Positions 24,495 to 32,758 of a stretch of DNA of 64,000 nt are shown in pieces. Location of the stretch: contig JBBRAM010000009.1 in NCBI GenBank assembly GCA_038206765.1, forward strand, positions 1 through 64,000. Direction: 5' to 3'. The position numbers and the translations under genes were made by a program. This stretch comes from UKL13-2 sp038206765 (GTDB lineage: Bacteria > Pseudomonadota > Gammaproteobacteria > Burkholderiales > Usitatibacteraceae). Position 1 is the first letter of the stretch; every line of letters begins with the position of its first letter. The notes under the pieces are model-generated. The model saw nothing but the letters and a program-made list of their open reading frames with translations, was not told the origin of the DNA and did not search any database.

Positions 24495-25943
24495 TTATTT
24501 GGCATTTGACAGCGGTGGCGCTGCGTTGGCGCCAGTGGTTGGTAAGGCAGCTGGGGCAGCCAAGACGGGCGTCAGCATTAAGGGAACGGATGTGGGGGCG
24601 GATGCGATCGCAGCAGCGGGTAAAATTGTCGGTGCATTCGGATCATAACCGCGCGGCAGCAGAACCCACATGCGGCCTTGCTGCTTCATCCGCCCGGCAA
24701 GGTTGCCCGCCCCATCGCCGAATCCAAAATAAAAATCTGCCCGCACTGCGCCGAAAATCGCGCCGCCGGTGTCCTGCGCGACGACCAAACGGTTCATTGG
24801 CTCCTTCGATAGCGGCTGCGTAGTCGATAGATAAACCGGCACGCCCAGAGGGATAACGCGCTGATCCACTGCGATGGAACGCTCTGCTGTTAGCGGCACC
24901 CCGAGTGTGCCGATGGGTCCAGTTAGATCCCCGGGCAATTCCTTAAAGAACACGTAGCTGGGGTTCACATTCATGAACTGTCGCACCTTGGCGGGATTGC
25001 GCTCTGCCCACGCTTTGATGCCCTGCATGGAGGCGTTCTCAATTTTCAATTCACGCTTGCGAATCAGAGCGCCTGCCACTGATTTAAACGGATGGCCATT
25101 TTGATCGGCATAGCCAATTCGCATGCGGGTTCCATCGGGGAGCTGAATTTGGCCCGAGCCTTGGATCTGCAAAAAAAACGACTCTACTGAATCATCTACC
25201 CATGCGATTTCCAAGCCGCGCAGCGGTTGGCTGTCAGATTCGATTGCGGCGCGATCATAGTAAGGGATAAGTTTGTTGCCGACCAAGCGCCCACGGAGGC
25301 GGCGGTTTTTGAGTTCCGGATAGACCTCGGATAAATCAATCGAAATCAAATCTTGGGGGGAGGCGTAGAGGGGATGTCGAAATTCGGCAGTCTGTGTACG
25401 GCTGCCGCGCAGAAGCGGTTCGTAATAACCGGTAACAATGCCGGTTTGAGAATTGTCGGTGTTAACAGTTTGGTAGGGCTCAAACTCGGTTTCAAAAAAT
25501 TGTGTAGTGATTGATTTTTTTGCCGCCATTGCGCGGCCGTCTAAACGCCCTTGCAGCAATACAGCTTTCGCGCAAACCTCCGCCCATATCGGCTGCGTTT
25601 TGAGTACGGGGCAGCCCTGCAAAAAGGCCGCGAGTGCGTCGCTCGGGTCATCAGCTCCCCAACTGGGCAGTGCTTGCCAGTTGGATCGCTCCAGTCGGCC
25701 GCGTGAAGGGTCTGGAAAAGTGGCGGCGGGCTGCGTCCCATCACTGGGTTCAATCAGCCTGCCCGAATTGGATGAAGAGGGTGGCGTGCACACGGCACAC
25801 GACACGCACACCGCGCAACTAAGCGGCGTTGCCGCGAGTTGTACAAGCGGCATGGCCGGTTTCTCGGGCGGCGTTGCGCAACCGGTCAGCAAGAGAGCCG
25901 TGAAGCTAAGCATAAACAATTTAAAACAATTTTGTGCAGTCAT
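24495..25943 (-). CDS. mltA: Membrane-bound lytic murein transglycosylase A
   Basis: MltA cleaves the MurNAc-GlcNAc bond of peptidoglycan with formation of 1,6-anhydroMurNAc. It is a lipoprotein here: the lipobox LLTGC is at about residue 22. The MltA barrel domain includes GIVTGYYEPLLRGSR and FFLQIQGSGQIQLPDG. The C-terminal 3D domain has the catalytic Asp in VVAQDTGGAIFGAVRADFYFG. At 482 residues it is longer than E. coli MltA because of a Pro/Cys-rich N-terminal spacer (CAVCVSCAVC) and an Ala/Pro-rich tail after about residue 430. It sits near apaG and rpe as in other betaproteobacteria. Confidence 0.95.
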   Translation of the reverse strand: MTAQNCFKLFMLSFTALLLTGCATPPEKPAMPLVQLAATPLSCAVCVSCAVCTPPSSSNSGRLIEPSDGTQPAATFPDPSRGRLERSNWQALPSWGADDPSDALAAFLQGCPVLKTQPIWAEVCAKAVLLQGRLDGRAMAAKKSITTQFFETEFEPYQTVNTDNSQTGIVTGYYEPLLRGSRTQTAEFRHPLYASPQDLISIDLSEVYPELKNRRLRGRLVGNKLIPYYDRAAIESDSQPLRGLEIAWVDDSVESFFLQIQGSGQIQLPDGTRMRIGYADQNGHPFKSVAGALIRKRELKIENASMQGIKAWAERNPAKVRQFMNVNPSYVFFKELPGDLTGPIGTLGVPLTAERSIAVDQRVIPLGVPVYLSTTQPLSKEPMNRLVVAQDTGGAIFGAVRADFYFGFGDGAGNLAGRMKQQGRMWVLLPRGYDPNAPTILPAAAIASAPTSVPLMLTPVLAAPAALPTTGANAAPPLSNAK

Positions 25944-26022
25944 AAAACTTTGTGGTCTATCGGGGCAGGAAGGGCTGCAAAAAGTTACAATTCGGATTCG
26001 ATATTAGCGGGCGGAGAAAGCG

Positions 26023-26193
26023 ATGGCATGGGTATTTTTTCAGGTATTTTTGGCGTTTGGCGTTGGTGTGGCGATTGTTTGGTGGACGTGGCCAAAAAGT
26101 CCCAAAAGTCCCAAACGCCCCCGAAGTTCCCAAATTCTCCCAAAGCCGACACCGCCCAAGCCACCAACTGACGCATCGGCTAATGGCAGCTAG
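26023..26193 (+). CDS. Small single-pass membrane protein with Lys/Pro-rich tail (unannotated-type small ORF)
   Basis: A 56-codon frame starts with ATG 26023, preceded by GGAGAAAGCG. It begins MAWVFFQVFLAFGVGVAIVW, a clear membrane segment. A cytosolic-type tail follows with two SPK triplets, an RPR and several PKP/PPK elements. Its stop TAG (26191-26193) overlaps the end of convergent apaG by four bases. The good ribosome site, the membrane segment followed by positive charge and the exact fit between mltA and apaG argue for a real gene. I know no family for it. Confidence 0.5.
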   Translation: MAWVFFQVFLAFGVGVAIVWWTWPKSPKSPKRPRSSQILPKPTPPKPPTDASANGS

Positions 26194-26621
26194 TGCAGAA
26201 CGCGCGGTACAGACAGCGTAAATTCCGGCACGACCGCGTCGAATTTCGTGCCGTCGTCGGCCAGCATTTGATACGTCCCACGCATTGTGCCAACAATCGT
26301 ATTGATTGCCGAGCCTGACGTATATTCAAAATGATCGCCCGGTTTTAGCACCGGCTGTTCGCCGATCACGCCCATGCCTCGCACTTCCTGCACTTGGTTG
26401 TCGGCATCCGTGATGATCCAATGGCGGCTCACTAATTTCGCGGGGATTTGGCCGACGTTCTCGATATGGATTGTGTAGGCAAACACATATTGGTCGTTTT
26501 CTTCGTCCGATTGGTCGGGCAGAAAAAACGAATGCGCCGTCACCTTTACCTGATATTTGCCAGCGTCAGCATTGGTGACAGCGGCGCTTTTTGTTTGCTT
26601 GGGTTGATTGGTTTTGCTCAT
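26190..26621 (-). CDS. apaG: ApaG protein (Co2+/Mg2+ efflux-associated, FN3-like fold)
   Basis: A single-domain beta-sandwich protein of the ApaG/DUF525 family with YVFAYTIHIENVGQIPAKLVSRHWIITDA, here split as YVFAYTIHIENVG and LVSRHWIITDADN. KPGDHFEYTSG and GTMRGTYQMLADDG are the other hallmarks. ApaG is linked to metal resistance in Salmonella, but its biochemical role is unclear. The start is placed at ATG 26619-26621 (MSKTNQPKQTK); a further ATG seven codons upstream (26642) is possible. A 20-residue basic/polar head precedes the conserved domain. It diverges from rpe. Confidence 0.93.
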   Translation of the reverse strand: MSKTNQPKQTKSAAVTNADAGKYQVKVTAHSFFLPDQSDEENDQYVFAYTIHIENVGQIPAKLVSRHWIITDADNQVQEVRGMGVIGEQPVLKPGDHFEYTSGSAINTIVGTMRGTYQMLADDGTKFDAVVPEFTLSVPRVLH

Positions 26622-26778
26622 ATGAAATCGTACCATGCGCACCTAGACTGTGAGTGGAATGGTGTGTTCGGTAAAAATCGCAGTACGCTTGATGGCTAAA
26701 AATCGTAGTAACCGATTTAAAACACGTAAAATAATGTTCTTAATTTTGTATTTCGACTGTATTTTGATTGCTATTGCC

Positions 26779-27474
26779 ATGTCTAAATTTCGTATTGCTC
26801 CCTCAATCCTGTCTGCCGACTTTGCCCGCTTGGGCGAAGAAGTTCGGAACGTTATCGAAGCCGGTGCGGACGTGATCCATTTCGACGTGATGGATAACCA
26901 TTACGTGCCGAATTTAACGATGGGCCCGATGGTGTGCCAAGCGATTCGACCACACGCCAAACATGCTGACGGCATCAAAGTGCCGATTGATGTGCATTTG
27001 ATGGTGAAGCCGGTGGATCGTATCGTGCCCGACTTTGCAAAGGCCGGGGCTGACATTATTTCGTTTCATCCCGAGGCGAGTGAGCACGTAGACCGCACAC
27101 TCGGCTTGATTCGTGAGAACGGTTGCAAGGCGGGGCTGGTGTTTAATCCCGCGACACCACTTTCGTATCTCGATTATGTGATGGACAAGGTTGATCTCAT
27201 TCTCATTATGAGTGTGAATCCCGGTTTTGGCGGGCAAAAATTTATTCCCGAGGCGCTCACGAAATTGCGCGAAGCCAAGCGACGCATCCAAGAATCTGGT
27301 CGCGAGGGGCAGATTTGGCTGGAGGTAGATGGTGGCGTGAAGGCGGACAATATTGCAGAGATTGCCGCAGCCGGCGCAGACACGTTGGTAGCGGGCTCGG
27401 CGATTTTCGGCGCGAGCAATTACGCGGCAACAATTGCCACTATGCGTGCGGAGTTGGCAAAGGTAAATTCCTGA
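26779..27474 (+). CDS. rpe: Ribulose-phosphate 3-epimerase
   Basis: The enzyme interconverts ribulose 5-phosphate and xylulose 5-phosphate in the pentose phosphate pathway. This is a TIM barrel of 231 residues beginning MSKFRIAPSILSADFARLGEE. Metal and catalytic residues are visible in HFDVMDNHYVPNLTMG, DVHLMVKPVDR, MSVNPGFGGQKF and EVDGGVKADNI. The frame is open upstream to 26650, but ATG 26779 gives the exact family N-terminus. The stop overlaps the gph start by one base (TGATG at 27472-27476). It is part of the rpe-gph-trp gene order typical of betaproteobacteria. Confidence 0.97.
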   Translation: MSKFRIAPSILSADFARLGEEVRNVIEAGADVIHFDVMDNHYVPNLTMGPMVCQAIRPHAKHADGIKVPIDVHLMVKPVDRIVPDFAKAGADIISFHPEASEHVDRTLGLIRENGCKAGLVFNPATPLSYLDYVMDKVDLILIMSVNPGFGGQKFIPEALTKLREAKRRIQESGREGQIWLEVDGGVKADNIAEIAAAGADTLVAGSAIFGASNYAATIATMRAELAKVNS

Positions 27475-28361
27475 TGGATCATCCACCAAACCCGCGAATT
27501 GACGAGGTGCTTTCGGCAGAGACGAACGAACGACTTCAGGCGGGCGGCTTGGAAACGCACTTTGATAGCGCCGTTTCAGGTATGCCGCCTGAAGATCAGC
27601 CAGCAGCCTTGTCTTTGGAGGTGGCAGCGTTAACGACAGCGCCAGACGTTAAAAAAATTCGGTATCGGGCAAAGCCAAAATTTAGCTTTCCGATTCCGCT
27701 GAAGGTCGTTTTAATTGATCTCGACGGCACAATGCTCGATACGGTTGGCGATATTATCGCTGCCGCGAATGCGATGCGCGGCACGCTCGGGTTCCAGCCC
27801 TTGGAGGCGGACGTGATTCGCAATTTTGTTGGCAAGGGCATCACCAATTTGGTGGCCAAAACATTGAAAGATTGCGTTGGTGAGGTTGGTCCGACCGCGC
27901 TAAAAGTCGCGGTGGCGAATTTTGAGCGGCAATATGAGCGCTGTTTCGACGCAACCAGCAAGCCCTATCCCGGCGTCATCGATGGCTTGAACGCCCTGAA
28001 GGGTGCGGGTTTCCGGCTAGGTTGCGTGACCAATAAGGCGGAAAAATTTACGCTCCCGCTGTTGGCAAAAACCGGTCTGCGTGATTATTTTGAAATCGTC
28101 GTTTCCGGCGATACAGTTGCCGAGAAAAAGCCGCACCCGATGCAACTCAAACACGCCGCGGCGTTTTTTGGCTGCAAGACCCATGAAATGTTGCTCGTTG
28201 GAGATTCCATCAACGATGCCGAGGCCGCCCGCTCCGCTGGTTCGGCAGTCTTCATCGTGCCCTACGGCTACAATGAGGGTCGAGAGCTGCGCGGCCTCGA
28301 TTGCGACGCGTTTGTCGACGATCTTCCAAGCGCGCTAAAATTGGTTAAACTATTGACATAG
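27474..28361 (+). CDS. gph: Phosphoglycolate phosphatase (HAD family) with an N-terminal extension
   Basis: Gph dephosphorylates 2-phosphoglycolate formed during DNA repair or by oxygenation. The HAD motifs are complete: LIDLDGTMLDT (nucleophile and general acid), CVTNK, the lysine in KKPHP, and LLVGDSINDAEAARSAG. The product is 295 residues because about 75 residues precede the first HAD motif. These carry no recognisable domain and are rich in Ala, Glu and Pro. ATG 27474 overlaps the rpe stop and is the natural coupled start. Shorter versions would need an internal start, and none with a ribosome site is evident. Confidence 0.94.
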   Translation: MDHPPNPRIDEVLSAETNERLQAGGLETHFDSAVSGMPPEDQPAALSLEVAALTTAPDVKKIRYRAKPKFSFPIPLKVVLIDLDGTMLDTVGDIIAAANAMRGTLGFQPLEADVIRNFVGKGITNLVAKTLKDCVGEVGPTALKVAVANFERQYERCFDATSKPYPGVIDGLNALKGAGFRLGCVTNKAEKFTLPLLAKTGLRDYFEIVVSGDTVAEKKPHPMQLKHAAAFFGCKTHEMLLVGDSINDAEAARSAGSAVFIVPYGYNEGRELRGLDCDAFVDDLPSALKLVKLLT

Positions 28362-28415
28362 TGATTTTTTAAATCGAATTCACTTTTTCGCTTCCCCACC
28401 TCTGCATCCACAACC

Positions 28416-28469
28416 ATGACTGACTTCACAAAATCGAGCCCTTGGTGGCGATGGCAAATCTGGCGTTGA
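28416..28469 (+). CDS. trpL: trp operon leader peptide
   Basis: A 17-codon frame, MTDFTKSSPWWRWQIWR, holds four Trp codons within seven positions and ends 82 bases before trpE. Ribosome stalling at these codons when charged tRNA-Trp is scarce would control trp expression by attenuation. No clear Shine-Dalgarno precedes the ATG, which lowers confidence somewhat. TTGACA at 28353-28358, over the gph stop, could be the -35 element; a good -10 is not seen. Confidence 0.75.
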   Translation: MTDFTKSSPWWRWQIWR

Positions 28470-28521
28470 TCAATCATTGATCCGCCGCGCTGCCGCTAAT
28501 ATGCGTTTGCCCAAAACGCAT
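28444..28521 (+). promoter_or_regulatory. Candidate attenuator hairpins between trpL and trpE
   Basis: GGTGGCG within the Trp codons (28444-28450) can pair with CGCTGCC (28488-28494) with two G-U pairs, which would be a 1:2 stem. GATCAAT/ATTGATC (28468-28482) overlaps the leader stop. ATGCGTTT (28501-28508) and AAACGCAT (28514-28521) form a further hairpin. No U-tract follows the last hairpin, so termination may be weak, Rho-linked or replaced by control of trpE translation. Confidence 0.45.
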
Positions 28522-28550
28522 TCTCCAACCGATTTCTTGCTGAAAAAATC

Positions 28551-30065
28551 ATGACTGAATCCGAATTCCAATGCTTGGTATCGCAAGGCTACAACCGTAT
28601 CCCCGTCACGCTGGAGACCTTTGCCGATTTAGACACGCCGCTGTCTATTTTCTTGAAACTCGCCAACAGGCCGCGCTCTTATTTGCTTGAGTCCGTCATC
28701 GGCGGCGAACGCTTTGGTCGTTACTCGATCATCGGTTTGCCGGCGCGTGAGTGGCTGGAGGTGTACGGCCGTGAAGTGACCGTATTACGCGCCAAAACCG
28801 GCGGTGGAGCCGAGACAATTGAAAATAAATTTGTCGAAGACCCACTAGCCTTTGTTGATAAATATCGCGCCCGATTTAAGGCCGCGCCGATTCAGGATAC
28901 GCTCCGCTTTGCTGGCGGCTTTGCAGGCTATTTTGCTTACGATACCGTGCGCTATATCGAACCAAAATTAGCCAAGCATTTGGACGATAAGTTTGTTGCC
29001 AAACATGATCCGATCAATGTGCCGGACATTATGTTGTTGCTCTCTGATGAATTGGCGGTCGTCGATAATTTGTCGGGCAAGCTGCATTTAATTGTTTATG
29101 CCGATACGACGCAGCCGAATGCGCTGCTGAATGCACAGCGGCGCTTGACAGAACTGCGCTTGGGGCTGCGTACGCATGCAGCACTGCCCGTCTACGTGCC
29201 GAGCGGAAGTGGCATACCGCCCGTACCAAAATCGGAAATCGGCAAGGAGGCATTTCTAAAAGCGGCTCAAAGGTCAAAGCAATATATTATTGATGGCGAC
29301 ATCATGCAGGTGCAAATTTCGCAACGCATCAGTCAGCCTTTCGATGCGCCGCCGATCAATTTGTATCGTGCGCTTCGCGCGATCAATCCCTCCCCCTATA
29401 TGTTTTATTTCGATATGGGCGAATTCCACATCGTCGGTGCCTCGCCGGAAATTTTGGTGCGGCAAGAAGGATCAAAAATTACCGTGCGCCCGATTGCGGG
29501 AACCCGCAAGCGCGGCGCCACACCTGAGCGTGACCTTGAACTTGAGCACGAGCTGCGCAATGATCCCAAAGAGCTGGCGGAGCATTTGATGCTGATCGAT
29601 TTGGGACGTAACGATATCGGTCGTATCGCCAAATTCGGCAGCGTGAAAGTGACAGAGCAGTTTGTCGTCGAGCGCTATTCGCATGTGATGCATTTGGTCT
29701 CGCATGTCGATGGTGAAATCCGTGAGGGTGTCGGCGCGATCGATTTATTGCGTGCCACCTTCCCGGCGGGCACAGTGACAGGTTCAACCAAAGTTCGAGC
29801 GATGGAAATTATTGACGAGCTCGAACCCTCCAAACGCGGGATCTACGCTGGTGCCGCGGGCTATTTGGGCTTTAACGGCAATATGGATTTGGCGATTTCG
29901 ATTCGCACCGGTGTTGTGAAAGGCGGCACGCTCTATGTGCAAGCTGCAGCCGGCATTGTCGCGGATTCGGAGCCCGAATTGGAATGGCTTGAAACCGAGA
30001 ATAAAGCGCGCGCTTTATTGCGTGCGGCCGAGATGGTGTCGCTTGGCATTGATACAAACGGTTAG
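28551..30065 (+). CDS. trpE: Anthranilate synthase component I
   Basis: TrpE converts chorismate to anthranilate using ammonia supplied by TrpG, the first committed step of tryptophan synthesis. The 504-residue protein has the N-terminal feedback region (PRSYLLESVIGGERFGRYSIIG, with the LLES tryptophan-site motif). The chorismate-binding domain shows DIMQVQISQRI, RPIAGTRKRGATPERD, LGRNDIGRIAKFGSV, ATFPAGTVTGSTKVRAMEII and ELEWLETENKARALL. It follows the Trp-rich leader. Trp feedback inhibition is likely since the LLES region is intact. Confidence 0.98.
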   Translation: MTESEFQCLVSQGYNRIPVTLETFADLDTPLSIFLKLANRPRSYLLESVIGGERFGRYSIIGLPAREWLEVYGREVTVLRAKTGGGAETIENKFVEDPLAFVDKYRARFKAAPIQDTLRFAGGFAGYFAYDTVRYIEPKLAKHLDDKFVAKHDPINVPDIMLLLSDELAVVDNLSGKLHLIVYADTTQPNALLNAQRRLTELRLGLRTHAALPVYVPSGSGIPPVPKSEIGKEAFLKAAQRSKQYIIDGDIMQVQISQRISQPFDAPPINLYRALRAINPSPYMFYFDMGEFHIVGASPEILVRQEGSKITVRPIAGTRKRGATPERDLELEHELRNDPKELAEHLMLIDLGRNDIGRIAKFGSVKVTEQFVVERYSHVMHLVSHVDGEIREGVGAIDLLRATFPAGTVTGSTKVRAMEIIDELEPSKRGIYAGAAGYLGFNGNMDLAISIRTGVVKGGTLYVQAAAGIVADSEPELEWLETENKARALLRAAEMVSLGIDTNG

Positions 30066-30073
30066 GTGCTCAT

Positions 30074-31120
30074 ATGATGAACTCAATAATTGATCTGCGC
30101 AGCGATACGGTTACCAAACCCAGTCCTGCGATGAGGTCGGCCATGATGACAGCCGACGTAGGGGACGATGTTTACGGTGACGACCCGACTGTGAACAGGC
30201 TGCAAGCGCGGATGGCTGAGATGGTTGGCATGGAAGCGGGATTATTTTTGCCGAGCGGCACGCAAAGCAATTTGGTCGCGCTGATGACACACTGCCAGCG
30301 TGGCGAAGAATATATCGTTGGCCAAGATGCACACACCTACAAATACGAGGGGGGTGGCGCGGCGGTGCTGGGAAGCATCCAGCCGCAACCGATCGAAAAC
30401 GCGGCCGATGGCACGATCCCAATCGGGAAGGTTCGTGCCGCAGTCAAGCCAGATGATGCGCATTTTGCAAAGACGCGTTTGATCGCGCTCGAAAACACCA
30501 TTGGCGGGAAAGTAGTGAGTGAGCATTATTTGGCGGAGGTTCGTGCGTTTGCGCTAGATGCGGGATTGAGTACGCATCTTGATGGTGCGAGGGTATTTAA
30601 CGCGGCGGTGAAGACCGAGCGGAGCGTACGTGATATCTGTCAGTATTTTGATACTGTTTCGATTTGCCTTTCGAAAGGGCTTGGTACGCCGGCCGGCTCA
30701 GTGCTTTGCGGATCGAAAGCTTTCATCAAAGCCGGACATCGCTGGCGCAAAATGTTGGGCGGCGGTATGCGGCAAGCCGGTATTTTGGCAGCGGCGGGGC
30801 TTTATGCACTAGATCATCATATTGAGCGCCTGGCCCAAGACCATGATAATGCAGCTTATTTGGCCGAATCGCTTGCCGCAATTGACGCAATCACAGTCGC
30901 CCCGCCTGAGACCAATATTTTTTATGTGAATGTGGCACACGCCGATTGCGATGCATTGCGCATGTATCTGCGCGACGCTGGCATTGTCGCCACGGTTGGT
31001 CCGCGTACGCGCTTTGTGACGCATCTTGATGTGTCGCGCAGCGATGTAGAGCGTGTGATTGCCACCTTTAAAGCATTTTTCCTGATGCCTGAAGCGCGCC
31101 GGCGTTCGGCATTCCATTGA
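30074..31120 (+). CDS. ltaE: Low-specificity L-threonine aldolase (PLP-dependent)
   Basis: The enzyme cleaves L-threonine or L-allo-threonine to glycine and acetaldehyde. The 348-residue fold-type I enzyme opens with IDLRSDTVTKPSPAMR and carries GDDVYGDDPTVNRLQ and LSTHLDGARVFNAAV. The PLP lysine is in SICLSKGLGTPAGS. It lies 8 bases after trpE and 7 bases before trpG in the same direction, so it is transcribed inside the trp operon. Such an insertion is unusual, since trpE and trpG are normally neighbours. A link through glycine/serine supply (serine is a TrpB substrate) is conceivable but unproven. Confidence 0.94.
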   Translation: MMNSIIDLRSDTVTKPSPAMRSAMMTADVGDDVYGDDPTVNRLQARMAEMVGMEAGLFLPSGTQSNLVALMTHCQRGEEYIVGQDAHTYKYEGGGAAVLGSIQPQPIENAADGTIPIGKVRAAVKPDDAHFAKTRLIALENTIGGKVVSEHYLAEVRAFALDAGLSTHLDGARVFNAAVKTERSVRDICQYFDTVSICLSKGLGTPAGSVLCGSKAFIKAGHRWRKMLGGGMRQAGILAAAGLYALDHHIERLAQDHDNAAYLAESLAAIDAITVAPPETNIFYVNVAHADCDALRMYLRDAGIVATVGPRTRFVTHLDVSRSDVERVIATFKAFFLMPEARRRSAFH

Positions 31121-31127
31121 GGTCAAC

Positions 31128-31694
31128 ATGCTATTAATGATCGACAATTATGATTCGTTCACCTACAACCTCGTGCAGTACCTGGGCGAGCTGGGTGAAG
31201 AGGTGTTGGTAAGGCGCAACGACGAAATTTCCACAGCAGAGATTGAAAAACTGAACCCGCAGCGCATCGTCATCTCGCCCGGCCCTTGCACGCCCAGTGA
31301 GGCCGGTATATCGGTTGCGACAATTGAAAAATTTGCGGGAAAAATACCGTTACTCGGTGTGTGTTTAGGACATCAAAGTATCGGCCAAGCCTTTGGTGGA
31401 CGCATTGTCCACGCGAAAACGCTCATGCACGGCAAGACTTCGCAGGTCATCCACACCAACACGGGTGTATTTGCAGGACTGCCTTCGCCATACCGCGCGA
31501 CGCGCTATCACTCACTGGTAATCGAGCGCGAGTCTTGCCCCGATTGTTTGGAAATCACTGCTTGGACCGACGATGGCGAAATCATGGGTGTGCGCCACAA
31601 AACACTGCCAATTGAGGGCGTGCAGTTTCACCCCGAATCGATTATGACGGAGCACGGTCATGCGTTGCTCAAAAACTTTCTAACATCATACTAA
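31128..31694 (+). CDS. trpG: Anthranilate synthase component II (glutamine amidotransferase)
   Basis: TrpG hydrolyses glutamine and channels ammonia to TrpE. The 188-residue class I amidotransferase has the opening MIDNYDSFTYNLVQYLGELG. The nucleophile Cys is in LGVCLGHQSIGQAFGG, and His and Glu are in VQFHPESIMTEHG. In many bacteria the same protein also serves PabB for folate synthesis. No pabB lies nearby to tell whether that applies here. The gene is separated from its trpE partner by ltaE. Confidence 0.97.
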   Translation: MLLMIDNYDSFTYNLVQYLGELGEEVLVRRNDEISTAEIEKLNPQRIVISPGPCTPSEAGISVATIEKFAGKIPLLGVCLGHQSIGQAFGGRIVHAKTLMHGKTSQVIHTNTGVFAGLPSPYRATRYHSLVIERESCPDCLEITAWTDDGEIMGVRHKTLPIEGVQFHPESIMTEHGHALLKNFLTSY

Positions 31695-31728
31695 TCTCTC
31701 CAATCATTACGAACCGACCAGAAAACCT

Positions 31729-32757
31729 ATGTTCACGCCCCAAGAAGCCATTAACCGACTCTCCGATAAACGCGAAATTTTTTTTGATGAAATGGTCGAT
31801 CTATTTCGACAAGTCATGGAAGGCAAAGTTACGCCCGTGCAGCTTTCCGCGATTTTGATGGGATTGCATGTAAAGACGGAAAGCGTGTCCGAAATCGCGG
31901 CTGCCGCCCAAGTCATGCGCGAATTTGCCACCAAAGTGGTGGTCAACGATGTCGCGCATCTCGTCGATACCTGCGGCACGGGCGGCGATAAAGCACATAC
32001 TTTCAACATCTCAACGGCTGCTGCGTTTGTTGCAGCGGCGGCAGGCGCGAAAGTTGCCAAGCATGGGGGGCGTTCCGTCTCGTCGCAATCGGGTAGTGCG
32101 GATGTGTTGGAATCGCTAGGCGTGAATTTGAATCTCACGCCGGAGCAAGTCGCAAAATCGATTAGCGAAGTCGGTTTGGGTTTTATGTTCGCGCCGAATC
32201 ACCATCCGGCAATGAAATATGCCGCACCGGTCCGGAAAGAATTGGGAATGCGCACGATCTTGAATATTCTTGGCCCGCTAACGAACCCGGCGGGGGCTCC
32301 GAACCAGGTGATGGGCGTGTTTCATCAAGATTTAGTCGGCATTCAGGCCCGAGTGTTGAAACAGCTCGGTTCCAAGCATGTGATGGTGGTGCATGGCGAA
32401 AACGGTTTAGACGAAATCTCGCTTTCAGGCCCGACTTTTGTTGCGGAATTGAAGCATGGCTTTGTGACGGAATTTAAGATCGAGCCGAAGCAATTTGGAC
32501 TGGATTTAGCGCCGCTTGACGCAATCAAAGCAGTCGACAAGGAGGCCTCAACCGCGATGGTGCGCGGTGTGCTCGACAACCAGCCGGGAGCCGCGAAGGA
32601 CATCGTATGCCTCAACGCAGGCGCGGCAATTTATGTGGCGGGTTTAGCAAACGATTTATGGGGCGGTGTGACCAAAGCGCGTGAAATCATCGAATCCGGA
32701 CAAGCGCGGGCGAAGCTCGATGAGTTGGTAAAATTCACCGTCGCGGTACAAAATTAG
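31729..32757 (+). CDS. trpD: Anthranilate phosphoribosyltransferase
   Basis: TrpD transfers the phosphoribosyl group from PRPP to anthranilate. The 342-residue protein shows the PRPP-binding glycine loop VDTCGTGGDKAHTFNIST and the KHGGRSVSSQSGSADVLE region. GPLTNPAGAPNQVMGV and HGENGLDEISL are also present. Length and order (trpG-trpD-trpC) are typical for betaproteobacteria. The trpC start lies one base after its stop. Confidence 0.98.
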   Translation: MFTPQEAINRLSDKREIFFDEMVDLFRQVMEGKVTPVQLSAILMGLHVKTESVSEIAAAAQVMREFATKVVVNDVAHLVDTCGTGGDKAHTFNISTAAAFVAAAAGAKVAKHGGRSVSSQSGSADVLESLGVNLNLTPEQVAKSISEVGLGFMFAPNHHPAMKYAAPVRKELGMRTILNILGPLTNPAGAPNQVMGVFHQDLVGIQARVLKQLGSKHVMVVHGENGLDEISLSGPTFVAELKHGFVTEFKIEPKQFGLDLAPLDAIKAVDKEASTAMVRGVLDNQPGAAKDIVCLNAGAAIYVAGLANDLWGGVTKAREIIESGQARAKLDELVKFTVAVQN

Positions 32758-32758
32758 C

